Shown here piece by piece: positions 32,657 through 44,632 of a stretch of 64,000 nucleotides of DNA. Source of the stretch: Botryosphaeria dothidea (taxonomy: Eukaryota > Ascomycota > Dothideomycetes > Botryosphaeriales > Botryosphaeriaceae); the NCBI GenBank assembly GCA_011503125.2, contig WWBZ02000033.1, positions 1,054,001 to 1,118,000 on the forward strand. Reading direction: 5' to 3'. The notes beneath the pieces are model-generated. The model was not told the DNA's origin. It searched no databases and saw nothing but the letters and a program-made list of their open reading frames with translations. How positions within the stretch are numbered: position 1 is the stretch's first letter; every line of letters starts with the position of its first letter. A program made the position numbers and the translations under genes.

Positions 32657-34290
32657 TCAGACCGGGCTTGTGGTTTTCCTTTCAGCCGCGGCCTTACCGC
32701 TTGTCCCATACCACGCGCGCAGTTTTGAGAGTTCTGAAGGACTGTTATGCGAGCTCTTGTCATGGGTGTCTGGTTGGCTAGAACGCTGGCTTCTGCTTTG
32801 CCACACCATCCAGGTGCCCACCGTGAGCAACGTCATTGCTGCTGTGAGAGCCCAATACAGCCAAAACTTGTCAGAGAGTACAAGTCCAGTCGATGAGGAA
32901 AAATCAAAAAAGTTCATGCCAAAAATGGACTGTTCGGGTCGTCAGTCGGAAAATAAGCCAACAAGGAGCACCAGTCTTACTGATATCCACGAGCCTGGTA
33001 GATATACCAATGACATGATGGCAATGGTTTTCATCAAGGAGCTGTCTCTTTGATTGACGAGATTGTATGCCTACTCTGAGTGTGAGCCAGTACTAGTATG
33101 ACAATGAAGCGGGTATAGCTACTCACGAGGTTGATCTCGTTATGGATACGGTCGTGTAGTGATTTGGACCGCAGAAATGACGCTTTTACGGTCCTTGTGA
33201 GATCTGAGAGTTCCAGCTGCGTGTGGCGGAAGGAGAAGTCTACCCGAGCGGGGTCGCTGCTGCAGATTTCCTCGCTGAAAAGCCGGTGGGCTTGTTGCAT
33301 TCCGTCAAGAGTACTCAATGCAACTTCAAGTGTCTCGTTGGAATGGATGATATGCCTTGCGATATCGTGGAGGCGCTCAAAATTTGTTGACTCGGGCGAA
33401 CGTTTCTGTTGACCAGCACATCAGCATTGATGATCCAAGGACCACTATCATCGTAAACGCAAGGGGCCTCAGATAGACAGCAAAAGGTATTGCTCTCGCA
33501 AGCCCGGGAGCCAGTGCTCATAGCACAATACCCTAGGTGTTGCGATGGTGATCCGCGTACCTTTTCGACATCTTCCCGGACGAAATCCCTCAGTTTCCAT
33601 ATAGACTCGTCGTACAGGTCTGTGATCTTTTCGGTGATAAGACAGTACCACTCGTAAGGATTTTGCGTTTTGCGGGAACCATCGTCCCAAGCGTCTTGTA
33701 TAGCTTTTTCGAGCTCTGGAGGAGTGTCCATGCACAATACCAGCGTGACACGATCTTTAGTATTCCAAGATATGTAGACGCTGGGCTGCTGCCACTCGTA
33801 GTCGATGTCCCATTGTGCGTGTCCACCTCGAAATTCTTTTCGAACTTGCTTGATTTTAAAGCAGCACCAAGAGTCTGGGAGGTTGTCAGACAATGTGGGA
33901 AATGGCGAGAGGGAGATTTACCGTGCTTGAAGATCGGCCGTCCATCTTTCTCCACCACGGTACGGCTTCCGAACAACCCGTTCGAGTCTCGTCTTACATG
34001 GCGATGCGCAAGGCGGAGGAAGCTGTGATTGATGTTGCACCCGCATAGTTGCGGATCTTCATCTTCCAACTCCTTGGCCTTACAAAAGCTTTTGGGCGTC
34101 AATAATCTGACCCACGACCGGATTCGGGAAGTTTGCTTACACTAAACGCGGCACTCGGTTGATTTGTTTGATGCCGTAGCCCAGTTCGAGCTTTTCGACG
34201 TCTTGTTTCATGATCAGCGTGCGCGATGGTTGGCCCTTCCATCGCCAACGTACCACTAGCTTCATTGATCTGAAATGTCGGTTTATCCAT
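32657..34290 (-). CDS. CorA-like magnesium transporter family protein, seven exons
   Basis: Exons 34254-34290, 34141-34201, 33922-34106, 33561-33874, 33127-33405, 32981-33070 and 32657-32929 give 412 residues. The C-terminal half has the CorA layout: a long helical stretch (LHDIARHIIHSNE to HDRIHNEINL), then TM1 (TIAIMSLVYLPGSWIS), the loop motif G326-M327-N328 split from TM1 by the last intron, then TM2 (FWLYWALTAAMTLLTVGTWMVW). The GMN signature is the Mg2+ selectivity loop of CorA/Mrs2. The N-terminal part is of the large fungal CorA-like type and not a close match to yeast Alr1 or Mrs2. A 60-residue polar tail follows TM2. Transport itself is not proven for many such fungal proteins. Confidence 0.88.
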
Positions 34291-35170
34291 ATCCCTGTGC
34301 GTACAAAAAGCTCTTCAGAAGTGCTGCTGATGGCCTAGGTTTTATTTTGTTCTGGCTAGCGCTCTCCGAATAAAGGCGGTGAACGTGAGGCTGAATGTGG
34401 TCATCGAGTGAGCCTTGAGCGTGAGGGGCAAGGGCTCCGCCACCAGGGCTGAATACATACATACATATATATATATATGTTCCAGTGGGACCACATGCGC
34501 TGGCTACCGGGAACCCACCTGCAGGTGGATGCGCGCTCGATTCGCTGGCTGTGCAACGTTACCCCGCCCACGCTGCAGCTTCTCCACAAATCCAGTTGGC
34601 AAGGTTCCACGCGCAGTGCATATAAAATGCAAGGGCTCACAGCCCGAGGGCTTGTGAGGCAACGGTGAATCCGACCCTCTGCCTTTGCCGTCAGCCTCAC
34701 GCTTTATGATCCTGTAGCTCTCTGGTTTGGGTATGCCTTACACCACCACCATCGCTAATGTATCAACAAAGCCTTAGGGTGGGTAAAGGACGCCATGAGA
34801 AGCGTGAAGAGCCGCAGGCTCCATACTGGATCGGATCGCCGCCCTAACCCATGAGCGTGCAGCCGCAGCCACCATGCCGGACGAGGAATACGGAAGACCA
34901 CTTGCCTTTCAACGCTTCAGAGATAAAAAATACCGTCTATTCATAAGGTGTTATTGGTATTCCTCAGCCTTTTCGTCCGAGACATTTGCGCTTACGTCAA
35001 CATCCAGAAACCAGCGAAAATTCTCGGCTGCAACGACGGCGCCTTGCGCACGATGGCTGCGTGAGATATAACCAGCACCTTCAACAATGCTCCAGTCTTG
35101 CATGCCCTGAATTACCCGCCTTGTGCTGTTTCCTTCATCTTAATGCATCCAACCAGGATGCCGGCTTTGT
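34291..35170. other. intergenic region with TA-rich microsatellite
   Basis: Upstream region of the CorA-like gene. No gene recognised; the microsatellite is listed separately. Confidence 0.45.
34453..34479. repeat. (CATA)/(TA) microsatellite
   Basis: TACATACATACA followed by a run of TA units. It lies about 165-190 bp upstream of the CorA-like start codon and may double as a TATA element on that strand. Confidence 0.8.
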
Positions 35171-36019
35171 TCATTTCTCGATTTCTACAACAGCCCTCTG
35201 TACCACGTCCTCTACCTCATCCTTGACGCCCAACCCATACAACTTCTTGAATCTCTCAGCCCAAAGGGCCCACCTTTCTTCATTGAACCCTTTCCAGTCC
35301 TTGTCAGCAATGGTCTTTCCCGGGATCGCTACTCTCCCCTCGAAAGCCTCGCCCTTCCGGCTCAATTCCCGCATGGTCTTTCCCGCGTACAGGAACCACA
35401 TGGAAGCACTCGCTATTGCTTTGGACGAGGTCTGAGCAAAAGCACTGTCGGGCTCTTGCTCTTCGAGAGCTTCGCGCAGAGTCCAAATGCCATAGAGGGA
35501 GAGATCAGACACGTTGGCCGCGGTCAACCTCGCGGCAAAAGCATTGAGATTGACGAACCCATTGTCCTCCGCGTCGTATTCTTTATTTGCAGCTCTGTCA
35601 GTATTTGCAAAAACTAGAGGGTTCGAAGGTGCGGGGCCGGGGGTGGGAGGGGTCTGTCACATTCTGGAAGGCAGCGTGACGATCAACTTACCCACATCGT
35701 ACTGCTCTCTCATCAACGGACCCAGCGAGGGCAGCTCGCCCCATGTGGTCGGCTGGCCCCAGAACTCGAACTCGACGGCCTCGCCGTTGGCGCCGCGCAG
35801 CTGCTTGATGTGATCGACGACCTCGACGAGCGGGCCTTGCTGCTCATGGTCGGTGCGCGCCGCGAAATTGAGGAAAGCGAGCCAGGTCTCCCACAGGCCG
35901 TTCTCAGTGGCTTCGCTATCGGATAGGACGGCGGTGATGGGGGCGGTGAGGGAGAGCGCTGCCTCGGACGGCGTGATGCTGCGGTCCACGGCCGCCCTCA
36001 GGGTCTGTGACGCGTCCAT
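35171..36019 (-). CDS. DUF3632 domain protein, two exons
   Basis: Exons 35692-36019 and 35171-35592 give 249 residues. The architecture and helix-rich sequence (LWETWLAFLNFAART, NLNAFAARLTAANVSDLS, WALWAERFKKL) match the fungal DUF3632 family, whose function is unknown. The acceptor ACAGAG at 35593 is the one that restores the frame. No signal peptide or membrane segment. Acidic patch near the junction (YDAEDNGF). Possible role cannot be stated. Confidence 0.78.
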
Positions 36020-36773
36020 TGCTGAAGATTTCTTGGCGGAGAAGATGTGGCGTGGTGGTGATATACGGGTAAGCCGTCGAGTTATACGCAGCTCGGGTTG
36101 GATGCGAGAGAGATGACTCGGATTATAGAAGCATTTCTGGATGCAGCTGCCACGTCGCCCTAGCATGACGTAAGTCAAGGTCAGGCCGGCAATGCACGAA
36201 CCGTCGTTCAATCTCCGCAACTGCCGCGCCCTGGTGGCGGCCTTTATGGTGTGGCTTGCGTTAAGCATAAAGCGCCAATTGCGACATCCGGAGCCACTGC
36301 GTCTGAGTCTTTAGCTGGTGTCCTAACAAGATATATACGATTCTCCACCACGGTGCCTTGTGGCAGCCGCAAATCTGGACTTGCATGACTTTTGTCCAAT
36401 GGCGATCAGGTTTGCGCTTTGAACACCGACAGAAAAACCTTATCACCAGCTTGGGCCTCGTGTCTCTGCAACCGTGTTCTTGGCACCATCTTTCCATTGT
36501 TTCACCGCAACTCACAGATACTGCGCTTGGAGGAAGATCTTGGAATCATTTGGATAGGATCTGAGCAATATCACGCCAGCTCGTCATCCCCTTTCTTGGG
36601 TCACTGACTTTACGGCATGACGCCTGAGCGGGCGAGAAGTCTTGCAGTTCTCTTACAAGCGCAAAGCGACTTTTTGGAAACATGCATGGAAGTCATGTTA
36701 TGCGTATCTGAATAGAACAGAATAGAGGATAGCATTTCTTATTTACAAACAATTTCATCTCTCCCTAATATCC
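36020..36773. other. intergenic, no gene recognised
   Basis: Lies between two genes on the reverse strand: promoter side of the DUF3632 gene and 3' side of the ribonuclease gene. Forward frames 36358-36607 have no recognisable feature. Confidence 0.5.
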
Positions 36774-37236
36774 TTAAGTGCACAGGACGAATCCATTCCT
36801 CTGAGGAGCATTTCTGTGCGTCATCGCACCAACTTTGGTACATTTCCAAGTATTCGGGTCGAAGTGAGCAATGCAGCGGTCCGCACCGGGGCTTCCTAAA
36901 GCTTAGCATCAGCTGCTGTTCTTCTATATCATTCCGATGGGATGCGATGGGATGCGGATCGTGATGGAAAGGAACGTTACCTTTGGTATAAACGCTACCA
37001 GCGAACAGAGGGTATTCGTAAATGTCTTGGTTGCCATTATAAGCGCCCAGATTCAGACCCTCCCGATTGTTGAACTTGTGGGGATAGCCTCCTGGGCCCT
37101 TGCCTGCATCCCAGTTGCAGAGCTCCGCAACGCAGCTGTCCACATCGGCGTCCGTGAACGTCACTCCTTGACAGTCGACGGCAAGAGTGCTGGTCACAAT
37201 GGCCAGGCCGGCGGCAAAGACAGAGAGAAAGCGCAT
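36774..37236 (-). CDS. secreted RNase T1-family guanyl-specific ribonuclease, two exons
   Basis: Exons 36981-37236 and 36774-36895 give 125 residues, right for a secreted RNase T1/N1. A signal peptide (MRFLSVFAAGLAIVTSTLA) precedes the mature domain. The T1 active-site set is complete: Y51 and H53 in YPHKFNN, E74 in YEYP, R92 in GSPGADR, and H112 in MTHR. If the 85-bp intron were not spliced, the frame would lose the arginine and second histidine. Six cysteines in the mature part can form disulfides. The enzyme should cut RNA after G outside the cell, for nutrition or antagonism. Confidence 0.92.
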
Positions 37237-37768
37237 GATGGTAGTGAGCGGCGGGTAGCGAAAGATGATGGAGACTGTGTCTGAGAATTCCTGGCTAGAG
37301 TTGGGGATGCTGGGTTGATGCTTTGCCTTTTAAGTTGACCCCCGGTCATGCTCATCCGTTGTCGCTATCTACAAAATTGCTCCCAAGAACAGTAGGAGTA
37401 AGGCCAACCTCACATGCGGCATATATCGGCATCCACAAGAGCTTATTTACGATGTGATGGCCTGTGTTTCACCAGCCTTCTTGCCTAATCAAGCAAGTCG
37501 GTCGGTCCGATCAGGGCTTTAGTGAGCCTCACGAGCTCCAGCAACAATTTATTCACCCTGCCAAGACTATTCGTCCAAGAGAGAAGCCGTATTGCATGAA
37601 TAAGTCAGCTCGAAGAGCACGATAAGCAAGGCATCTGCCGCCGTGGTCTGGATGGCGGGTAATTCCTGCGGAAAATATATAAACAGAGATGGATCGGCCT
37701 TTCACCTCAGGCCTGCAGTTTCTCTCATTCGCTCTGACACACTCGCTCTCAGAAATTATTCTTCCAAG
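37237..37768. other. divergent promoter region, ribonuclease / small secreted protein
   Basis: 532 bp between two divergent genes for secreted proteins. Contains the TATA box listed next and, on the ribonuclease strand, a CTTAAAAGG stretch near 37328. Confidence 0.5.
37676..37683 (+). promoter_or_regulatory. TATA box of the small secreted protein gene
   Basis: TATATAAA, 86 bp before the ATG at 37769. Confidence 0.65.
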
Positions 37769-38265
37769 ATGCAACCCGTCGTTATCGTCCTCTCCGCCAT
37801 CATGGCCCTCGCCCTCCCTGGCTCTGCCAGTCCTGTGGCTATCCCCAACGGCCAGCTTGAGGCTCGTCAGGGGCGTGACTCCATCAGGCTCTTCTCCTCA
37901 AAAGACTGGACTGGCGAGTGGGCGGACGTAGCCATTACTGCTTATGATCAGTGCAGTAAGTCAACCTTCCAAAAAGCTCCCATGGAAAAACATTGGCTGA
38001 ATCAGAAACAGTCGCTCTTCCCTCGTCCATGAAGGACAGCATCAGCTCTTTCAAGCTTGGACGCTTCAACTGCCGCTTCTTCGAGTAAGTTAATATTCTT
38101 GAGACCGCCAAACTTGAGGATTCTGATTGTTTCAGACACGACAACTGCGCTGGTAAGAACCAGTGGTTCACTGAGGACATTTCGAACCTCCGTGCTGAGG
38201 CAGGCTCTGGCTACAATGGTGGCCAGAACGACGAGTTCAGCAGCGCTATCTGCGTTTACAAATAA
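37769..38265 (+). CDS. small secreted four-cysteine protein, effector-like, three exons
   Basis: Exons 37769-37955, 38012-38084 and 38136-38265 give 129 residues. The N-terminus is a clear signal peptide (VVIVLSAIMALALPGSASP), followed by a pro-like segment ending in an R-rich site (LEAR). The mature part of about 95 residues has four cysteines (in YDQC, FNCRFF, HDNCAG and SAICVY), enough for two disulfides, and contains a Trp-rich patch (KDWTGEW). I do not recognise a named family; it resembles small secreted proteins of plant- or insect-associated fungi. A strong TATA box and compact introns suggest regulated expression. Confidence 0.82.
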
Positions 38266-39360
38266 ACCTTCCCATTTCAGGTTGGGTGATGATGGAGATA
38301 ATTTACGGATAGCCAAGTTAAATATCATTGTTCTTTCAAACACACGCATGTTCTCTCTACTCCCGAAGGGGTCCTTCGTTTCTGCACAAAGGGGTGAGGA
38401 GCTACTGCAACGTCTACTTAATTGATAGGGTAAAAACAGTGGATCAGCGAAGCTGATGTGACCCGAGTGCTTTGATCGTTTGGCCATCGCTCAAGCCCTC
38501 CTTTCTTGGTCCTCACCCAATACAGCCTTTTCTATTTCTCGATGATTATCAGACTTTGATTAGAATGTCAATCCAGTGATTTCGTGTGAATAAATTAGCA
38601 GCTGTGAATCATTTACTGTTCCTAAGTCATCTCCCTGTCTGACTGACTGGGCTATTTATCCTAAAGTTGAAAAAGCAAAAAATCCCCAAAAAAAAAGAGG
38701 AGACAAAAGCACCCGCTATAGCGATTGTTTTGTTACACGTTCAAGCTTCATCTCGGCACGCTACTTAATGAAAATTTTCAGCAGACTGGAGCCTGGAATA
38801 TTGCACTGAAGTCTAAGCTACTGTGGCGGAGCATGACTGGATTTGAATCATAATAGGTAACCAGATCTACGCCAGCTTGCTGCATGGAAGAGTCAGCGCG
38901 GGGACCGATGAAGAGTTGCTTTGACTGGGAGATGTAGCGGTCGCGGACCCGAATCTGTAATTTGCTGCGCTGTAGGTATTTCCCGGATCGGCACTATGCA
39001 TAGCCTACTGCCTGGCGGCTCAAACGTAGTTTAATTCGCATGAGACTTTCATTCAATTGGTCAATTTGTAAGAAGCTCCAGAGGAACTATCGCTATTGTT
39101 ATATGAAGGAGTCACCTATGAGTCAACGTTTGTGACGCTGGTATGGCGTGAGGGCGCGATACTAGATGCGGCAATCGCACGTCAGCTATTCCAAAACGGG
39201 AAATGACGGTGAGGCTGACATTCACCGATGCATAAGGCTGAACTATAGGGCAAACTATACTCCGCCGCTCTCTTGTTCAAGTATCGAGCGGTGCTACTGT
39301 GGTGGGAAATAAAAGGAGCTGCTCAATCCCCACGTTGCCTCTTGCATCCCATCCTGCATC
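38266..39360. other. 1.1-kb intergenic region, no gene recognised
   Basis: No coding signal on either strand apart from short frames at the 3' side of the secreted-protein gene. Contains a poly-A-like stretch (38672-38698). Confidence 0.5.
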
Positions 39361-42019
39361 ATGCTATCCAGTTCTTCTCCCGGCCTGGGGGCCTTGGCGG
39401 CCCTCCATTACTTTGGTCCGGCGTTTGTCGCAGTCTACTTCCTTTCTGCAATTTCAATTGCAGCGTGTACGTTGCAAAAACCTTCGTCTTTTGGAAGTGG
39501 TGTAAAGCGGCGCAGAATAGCCCTCTGGCTATTGTTCGGAGTTATCTTGACATTTGTGAGTATGGAACGGCCTCGGCGGAAATAGATTATCTGACTTTTG
39601 TGCTAGATTGGTGAATCGATAAGTCATTCTTCGTCTTCAAGCGGTGGTATTAAAACCGAGACGCCTCGGCACCTCATGGTAGGCCTACGTTCCCCTTTCA
39701 AATTTTGTTCGTCCAACTGAACTCTGCCAAGCTTTACCTTCTATCCTCAACTCTTGTTTGGACCTGCATGCTCGTTGCTGTATTTGAGACAAAACACCCC
39801 GCCTGGCACGCCTGTCTGGGGTCTTGGACGATTGGTGTCCTTCTTGACACTGCTTTGCTTGTCATTTCTCGTTCCTCGGGCTACAACCCACACACCTGGA
39901 AACCAATCGCCCTGCACATCACTCGGATTGCCTTGCAATGCACACTGATAACTGTTGGGTTATTTGCCATTTTCTTCACCACACGCAATGGCTCCAGTGG
40001 TGAGGAAACGGAACCACTCATGACAAGCGCGGCAGAGGGATCGGCAAGCACATCAGATCTCGAATCCCAATACGGCAGCCTCCGCTCATCAACCAAACAG
40101 GACGATGGTTCTGAATATGGTTCAGATGAAGAAGATTATGATATCAAAGAACTTCAGAAAATGCGCATGGAGGAGGAAGGCGGAATGTGGAACTACCTCA
40201 AGAGCTTTCTGATCTTCCTCCCTTACATTTGGCCTTCAAACGATAGGTGGATGCAGCTGTGGCTTCTTGCCATGCTTTTCTCTATTGGAATAGAGCGCGT
40301 CCTCACTTTATTGATCCCTCGCCAGCTTGGAATAATCACGGATGCACTCGTCAATGGTGCAGGAAAAGGTAAGGCTGCCGGTGTCCAGAAATGCATGAGC
40401 TGACGTCGACAGGATACTTCCCGTGGAGAGAACTCCTGGTATGGGGATGCCTGCACTTCATCAACATCTCAGTCGGAGTGGAGCTCTTGAAATCAATGGC
40501 TAATACCCGCATTAACGCGTACACTCATAAGCAGCTTGCATCGGCTGCTTTCAATCATGTCATGAGTCTTTCCATGAATTACCACACATCCAAGAGTTCT
40601 GGGGAGCTGCTCAAAGCGATTGAGCAAGGTACTGAAGTTGGGTCTCTTCTCGAAACTATCGTGTTCGGAGCAGGTCCGATGCTTATCGACCTTGTCATTG
40701 CGGCCACCTACCTTTCTTCGGTCTTCGATGGCTACATGGCTTTGATCATCATCACTACTTCCCTTACCTACATTTACTTCGCTGTCCGCGGCAACAAATT
40801 TGCGGTGAATCAGAAGAGGGAATACAATGAGGCTTCTCGGAAGGAAAACGACGTCCTGTACGACGCGGTCAGCAACTGGCAGACAGCAGCCTACAACAAC
40901 CGCAGAAAGTTCGAGCAAGAGCGCTACCTCAAAGCGCTTGAGAGGAACACATCCGCGGAAATTGCGTTCTGGGACATAAGCTGCTACATCGACACGTCCC
41001 AGTCCTTCGTCATGGCGCTCGGCCTCCTATCCGCCTGCTTCCTGGCGGCCTACCGGATATCGCAGGGCACGGCGCCTGTCGGACACTTCGTCATGCTTCT
41101 GACGTACTGGAACCTGATCGAGGAGCCGCTAGGCCACCTGGCCTGGACCTACCGGCATACCGCGTCGGTGCTCATCAGCGCGGAGCGGCTGCTGCAGCTG
41201 CTGCAGACCAAGCCGACCGTCTCGGACCGCGCCGACGCGAAGCCTCTTCGTGTCTCGGAAGGCCGGGTCGACTTCACGGACGTGTCATTCGCCTACGACC
41301 CGCGCAAGCCCGCGCTGCGGGACGTCAGCCTGACGGCCCTCCCCGGGCAGACCGTCGCGCTCGTCGGGCAGACCGGCAGCGGCAAGTCGACCACGCTCAA
41401 GCTGCTCTTCCGCTTCTACGACGTCACCGGCGGCAGCATCGCGATCGACGGGCAGGACGTCCGCGACGTCACGCTCGACAGCCTGCGCGAGGCCTTCGGC
41501 GTGGTCCCGCAGGACCCGTCCCTCTTCAACCGGTCCATCATGGAGAACCTCAAGTACGCGCGCCTCTCCGCGAGCGACGCCGACGTGTACGCGGCCTGCC
41601 GGGCTGCCGCCATCCACGACAAGATCGTGTCGTTCCCGGACGGCTACGCGTCAAAGGTCGGCGAGCGCGGCGTGCGGCTGAGCGGCGGCGAGCTGCAGCG
41701 CATCGCCATCGCCCGCGTCTTCCTGAAGGATCCGCGCATCGTGCTGCTCGACGAGGCCACGAGCGCCGTCGACTCGAGCACCGAGGCGCAGATCCAGGGC
41801 GCGTTCGCGCGGCTGAGCGCGGGCCGCACGACGTTCGTGATTGCGCATCGCCTGTCCACGGTCGTGAATGCTGATCTCATCGTCGTGGTCGAGAATGGCG
41901 AGGTCATCGAGAAGGGGTCCCACGCGGAGTTGCTGAGGAGGAAGGGCAAGTACGCGCAGCTTTGGTCGAAGCAGATATCGGAGGAAGCGGAAGAGCGTCT
42001 GATTGATTGTGAAGATTAG
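39361..42019 (+). CDS. HMT1-like vacuolar ABC half-transporter, four exons
   Basis: Exons 39361-39555, 39607-39678, 39732-40368 and 40413-42019 give 836 residues. The N-terminal part (about 1-240) has several hydrophobic helices and an acidic linker (GSDEEDYD), as in heavy-metal-tolerance Hmt1/Atm-related transporters. A six-helix ABC membrane domain follows, then a nucleotide-binding domain with Walker A GQTGSGKST, Q-loop VPQDPSLFNRS, signature LSGGELQR, Walker B IVLLDEATS and H-loop IAHRLST. All catalytic elements are intact. Hmt1 proteins sit in the vacuolar membrane and move thiol-metal or glutathione conjugates. The second half (about 41000-41900) is much more GC-rich than the first. Exon 2 to exon 3 uses acceptor CCAAG at 39731. 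Confidence 0.9.
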
Positions 42020-42659
42020 ATTGTAGCACGTTATGGGTTTGTATATTTGTTCTGGAAGCACCGTTAGATTGGTGCATTAGACAGCGTGCTGGTTAGAATG
42101 AAAAGTCTCATATCCTGTAACTGATTCGTAATCGCCAAAAATATCTCGTGGTACTTGTGGTGAGAGCGCTGACTGTGCTTGATCTCGAACGTCGTCATCA
42201 GGGGTTCCGGAGCAACCGCCCGCTAAATTTGGAACAGATCAGTATCCAGTGGCAAGTTCATCACCATCCTGCACTTACGTTCTAAATCAATTCGCAGTAC
42301 CACGGCATCTGAGTACTCTCCGCCTTCCAATGCAAAGTAATTTCCATTGATCGAACTACACAATAGAAGCAAAGTCCCTTATGTTCACTGAAGCGATTGA
42401 ACAAACTCCGCCAACCCCGTGCCCTTTGCCCAGTCTTAGAAAAAGAAAAAGCCCAATCCGCCAGATGTTGATATCAAATCGCTAAGACGTAGCATTCCAA
42501 ACAACGACGCTTTTGAAAATCTTTCGTAAACCGTTCAGTACCCTTCGTGAAAAAAATACCTGAGAATGTGAAACACTGACGTTTCGGGGAGACGGCCCTG
42601 CCAGCATTTCCGCAACCCTCTTCCTGTTTAATAGACAAAAAGAAATAGAGAATGAAAAT
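42020..42659. other. convergent intergenic region, no gene recognised
   Basis: 3' regions of the ABC transporter and the alpha/beta hydrolase gene. No coding signal. Confidence 0.5.
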
Positions 42660-43856
42660 CTAATTAACTACACTCCTTCTCCTATGACTTTGAGACCGGC
42701 TTGGGCTTCCAAGACCCTCCTCGAGGTCTCTCTCATGTGCGCCCTCAGGCAACTCCTCATGAAACACGCGTCTCAGTTCACTGCAAGCGTGCAAGTAGTG
42801 CTCCTGTACACCAGGAGTCGGTTTCAGCGGATTCGGCGCCTTATCCCAACCGTGAGGAACGCCAGGGACCATGGTGTACACGACGTTCTTCCCCAACCCG
42901 AGAAGACGATCCTTCAATCTCTCGCCCTCGGCCAGGAGCATGTCCCACTCACAAGTGAACATGATGATGTCCTCGGGAAGGCCAGACAGCATAGCCTGCG
43001 GCGCGACGCCAGGCGAGAGGTACGGATTCGCCATGTCCATTGTCGGCGGCGAGAGGTAGCTTTCGTCGAACAGCTGGGTGAAGACGGCGGGCAGTTCTTG
43101 GTCCTTGCGGACGCAGGTCATGCGGCGTTGCTCGCGGGTCACGGTATAGTCGGTGGACGGATACCACGCCACAATGGCCTTAAGATGCAGCTCCCTCCGC
43201 ACATTCACCAGCGTGCGGCCCTCGCTCAATGCCTTCTGGGGAATATTATCCGTCGAAGCAGGAGCAGGGCTCATGCCGTAGGGCGTCTCCGCGTTCGCAG
43301 GTTCGGGAATGACTTCGCCCTGCAGACGCAGCGGGACGGTCAAACTCATGTTGCCGCCGCTGCTGAAACCAGAGACGGCGACGCGCTCAATGTCGATGTT
43401 GAGGGATTCAGCGTGCTCGGCGAGGTATAGGATGGCGTCGACGCCGTCTTCGACGGCCGTCGGGAAGGGGTGCTCTGGTGCGCGGCGGTAGTCGACGCTG
43501 ACCACGACGGCGCCTACCTCCTGCACGACCGTCGCGCACCACCTGGCGTCATCCGTGGCCTGCCCTAACGTGAATCCGCCGCCATGGAAGTTTACCAGGA
43601 CGGGAAACTTCTTATCTCTCATGCGCTTTTGTAAGTCGTAGTCGTCCGGCACGTAGAATTGTAGCTTGAATTGGCCCTTGCATGGCGAGACGGTGGTTGG
43701 AACGGTTCGTGTGAAGGATGGTTTAGGCGGTCTAGGCGAGGCGAGCCGGTGAAGGAACATGCCAATTTCCATGAGGAAGCGCCAGAATTGCGCCTGAACG
43801 TGTAGCACCCATCGCGGGCGTGGTGCTCTCGACTTAGGAGGCACAGACTTGGCCAT
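42660..43856 (-). CDS. HSL-type alpha/beta hydrolase (esterase/lipase), single exon
   Basis: One frame of 398 residues. The hormone-sensitive-lipase signature is clear: HGGGFTLGQ (oxyanion hole), VSVDYRRAPEHPFPTAVEDG, GFSSGGN (nucleophile Ser), then CEWDMLLAEGERL (acid Asp) and VPHGWDK (base His). A hydrophobic stretch at the N-terminus (WRFLMEIGMFLHRL) could be a membrane anchor but no cleaved signal is obvious. The basic C-terminal tail (SRSQSHRRRS) is not part of the fold. Such enzymes hydrolyse short acyl esters; the substrate cannot be told. Confidence 0.88.
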   Translation of the reverse strand: MAKSVPPKSRAPRPRWVLHVQAQFWRFLMEIGMFLHRLASPRPPKPSFTRTVPTTVSPCKGQFKLQFYVPDDYDLQKRMRDKKFPVLVNFHGGGFTLGQATDDARWCATVVQEVGAVVVSVDYRRAPEHPFPTAVEDGVDAILYLAEHAESLNIDIERVAVSGFSSGGNMSLTVPLRLQGEVIPEPANAETPYGMSPAPASTDNIPQKALSEGRTLVNVRRELHLKAIVAWYPSTDYTVTREQRRMTCVRKDQELPAVFTQLFDESYLSPPTMDMANPYLSPGVAPQAMLSGLPEDIIMFTCEWDMLLAEGERLKDRLLGLGKNVVYTMVPGVPHGWDKAPNPLKPTPGVQEHYLHACSELRRVFHEELPEGAHERDLEEGLGSPSRSQSHRRRSVVN

Positions 43857-44632
43857 GGTGGAAATTGTGGTTGATACACGCGATCGGGGAGGCGGCGAGG
43901 GAGAAAAAAGGCTGGCCGTTCGCGGAGGGACGATAAGGCGACGACGGACAATTAATGTCTTTCAGCGAGGAAGCGTAGGTGGTAGGCGGCCAAGCAATGC
44001 ATGCATTAGCGCAGTGTCCTTCTAGAAGCCAAGATGGGAGTTCGTGAGGAAAGCGAGAAGAATGCGAAGAGAGATGGAGAGAACAGACACAGCCTCACTT
44101 GCATGGGTCGTTGGCCGGGCTGCGCCAGTGTGATGTCGTTCTCGGCCGGCCGCTCGTGCAACGTCACGCCAAAGCGACATGACGTCGCCGCTCCCGGGGT
44201 CCTTGGCACAGCCCCCGGCCTGCGGCAAGCAAGCGCCTGCTCCTCCACATCATCGGACAAGGCCGATCGATAAGCCCCTCCTCCCCATGAATGCCACTTC
44301 CATCATTGTCAACGCAGGAACGCGGGGTTTGAGCTGTTGTATTGGGCAGTCCGCCACTATCCTTCGCTACAAAGCAAGTTGCAGTCTGTCCGCAAGCCAC
44401 TAAAGCCACCAAAAGTCAACCCGAAAGGGGGGTCATCATGTCCTCGAGAAGCGCCGCCCGTAACCCAGATGCTCCTCTAATGAATGCCCGCATGCTATGC
44501 AATCCTAACCCGAATCCCGCCTAGGTGAATCTGTCGTATCAACGCCATCAAATCAAATAAAGCAATCCATTATCGTGTGAAGCGCGCAAAAAGAATGTCT
44601 GCAGTCTGGCCGCAATCCGTCCATCGCCCCGC
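43857..44632. other. intergenic, no gene recognised
   Basis: Upstream side of the hydrolase gene and 3' side of the next reverse-strand gene. Frames near 44034-44412 overlap on both strands and show no family feature. Confidence 0.5.

Noticed and set aside
34453..34479. TA-rich run as an origin or centromere element
   Set aside because: Only 27 bp and without any supporting context; a plain microsatellite is enough.
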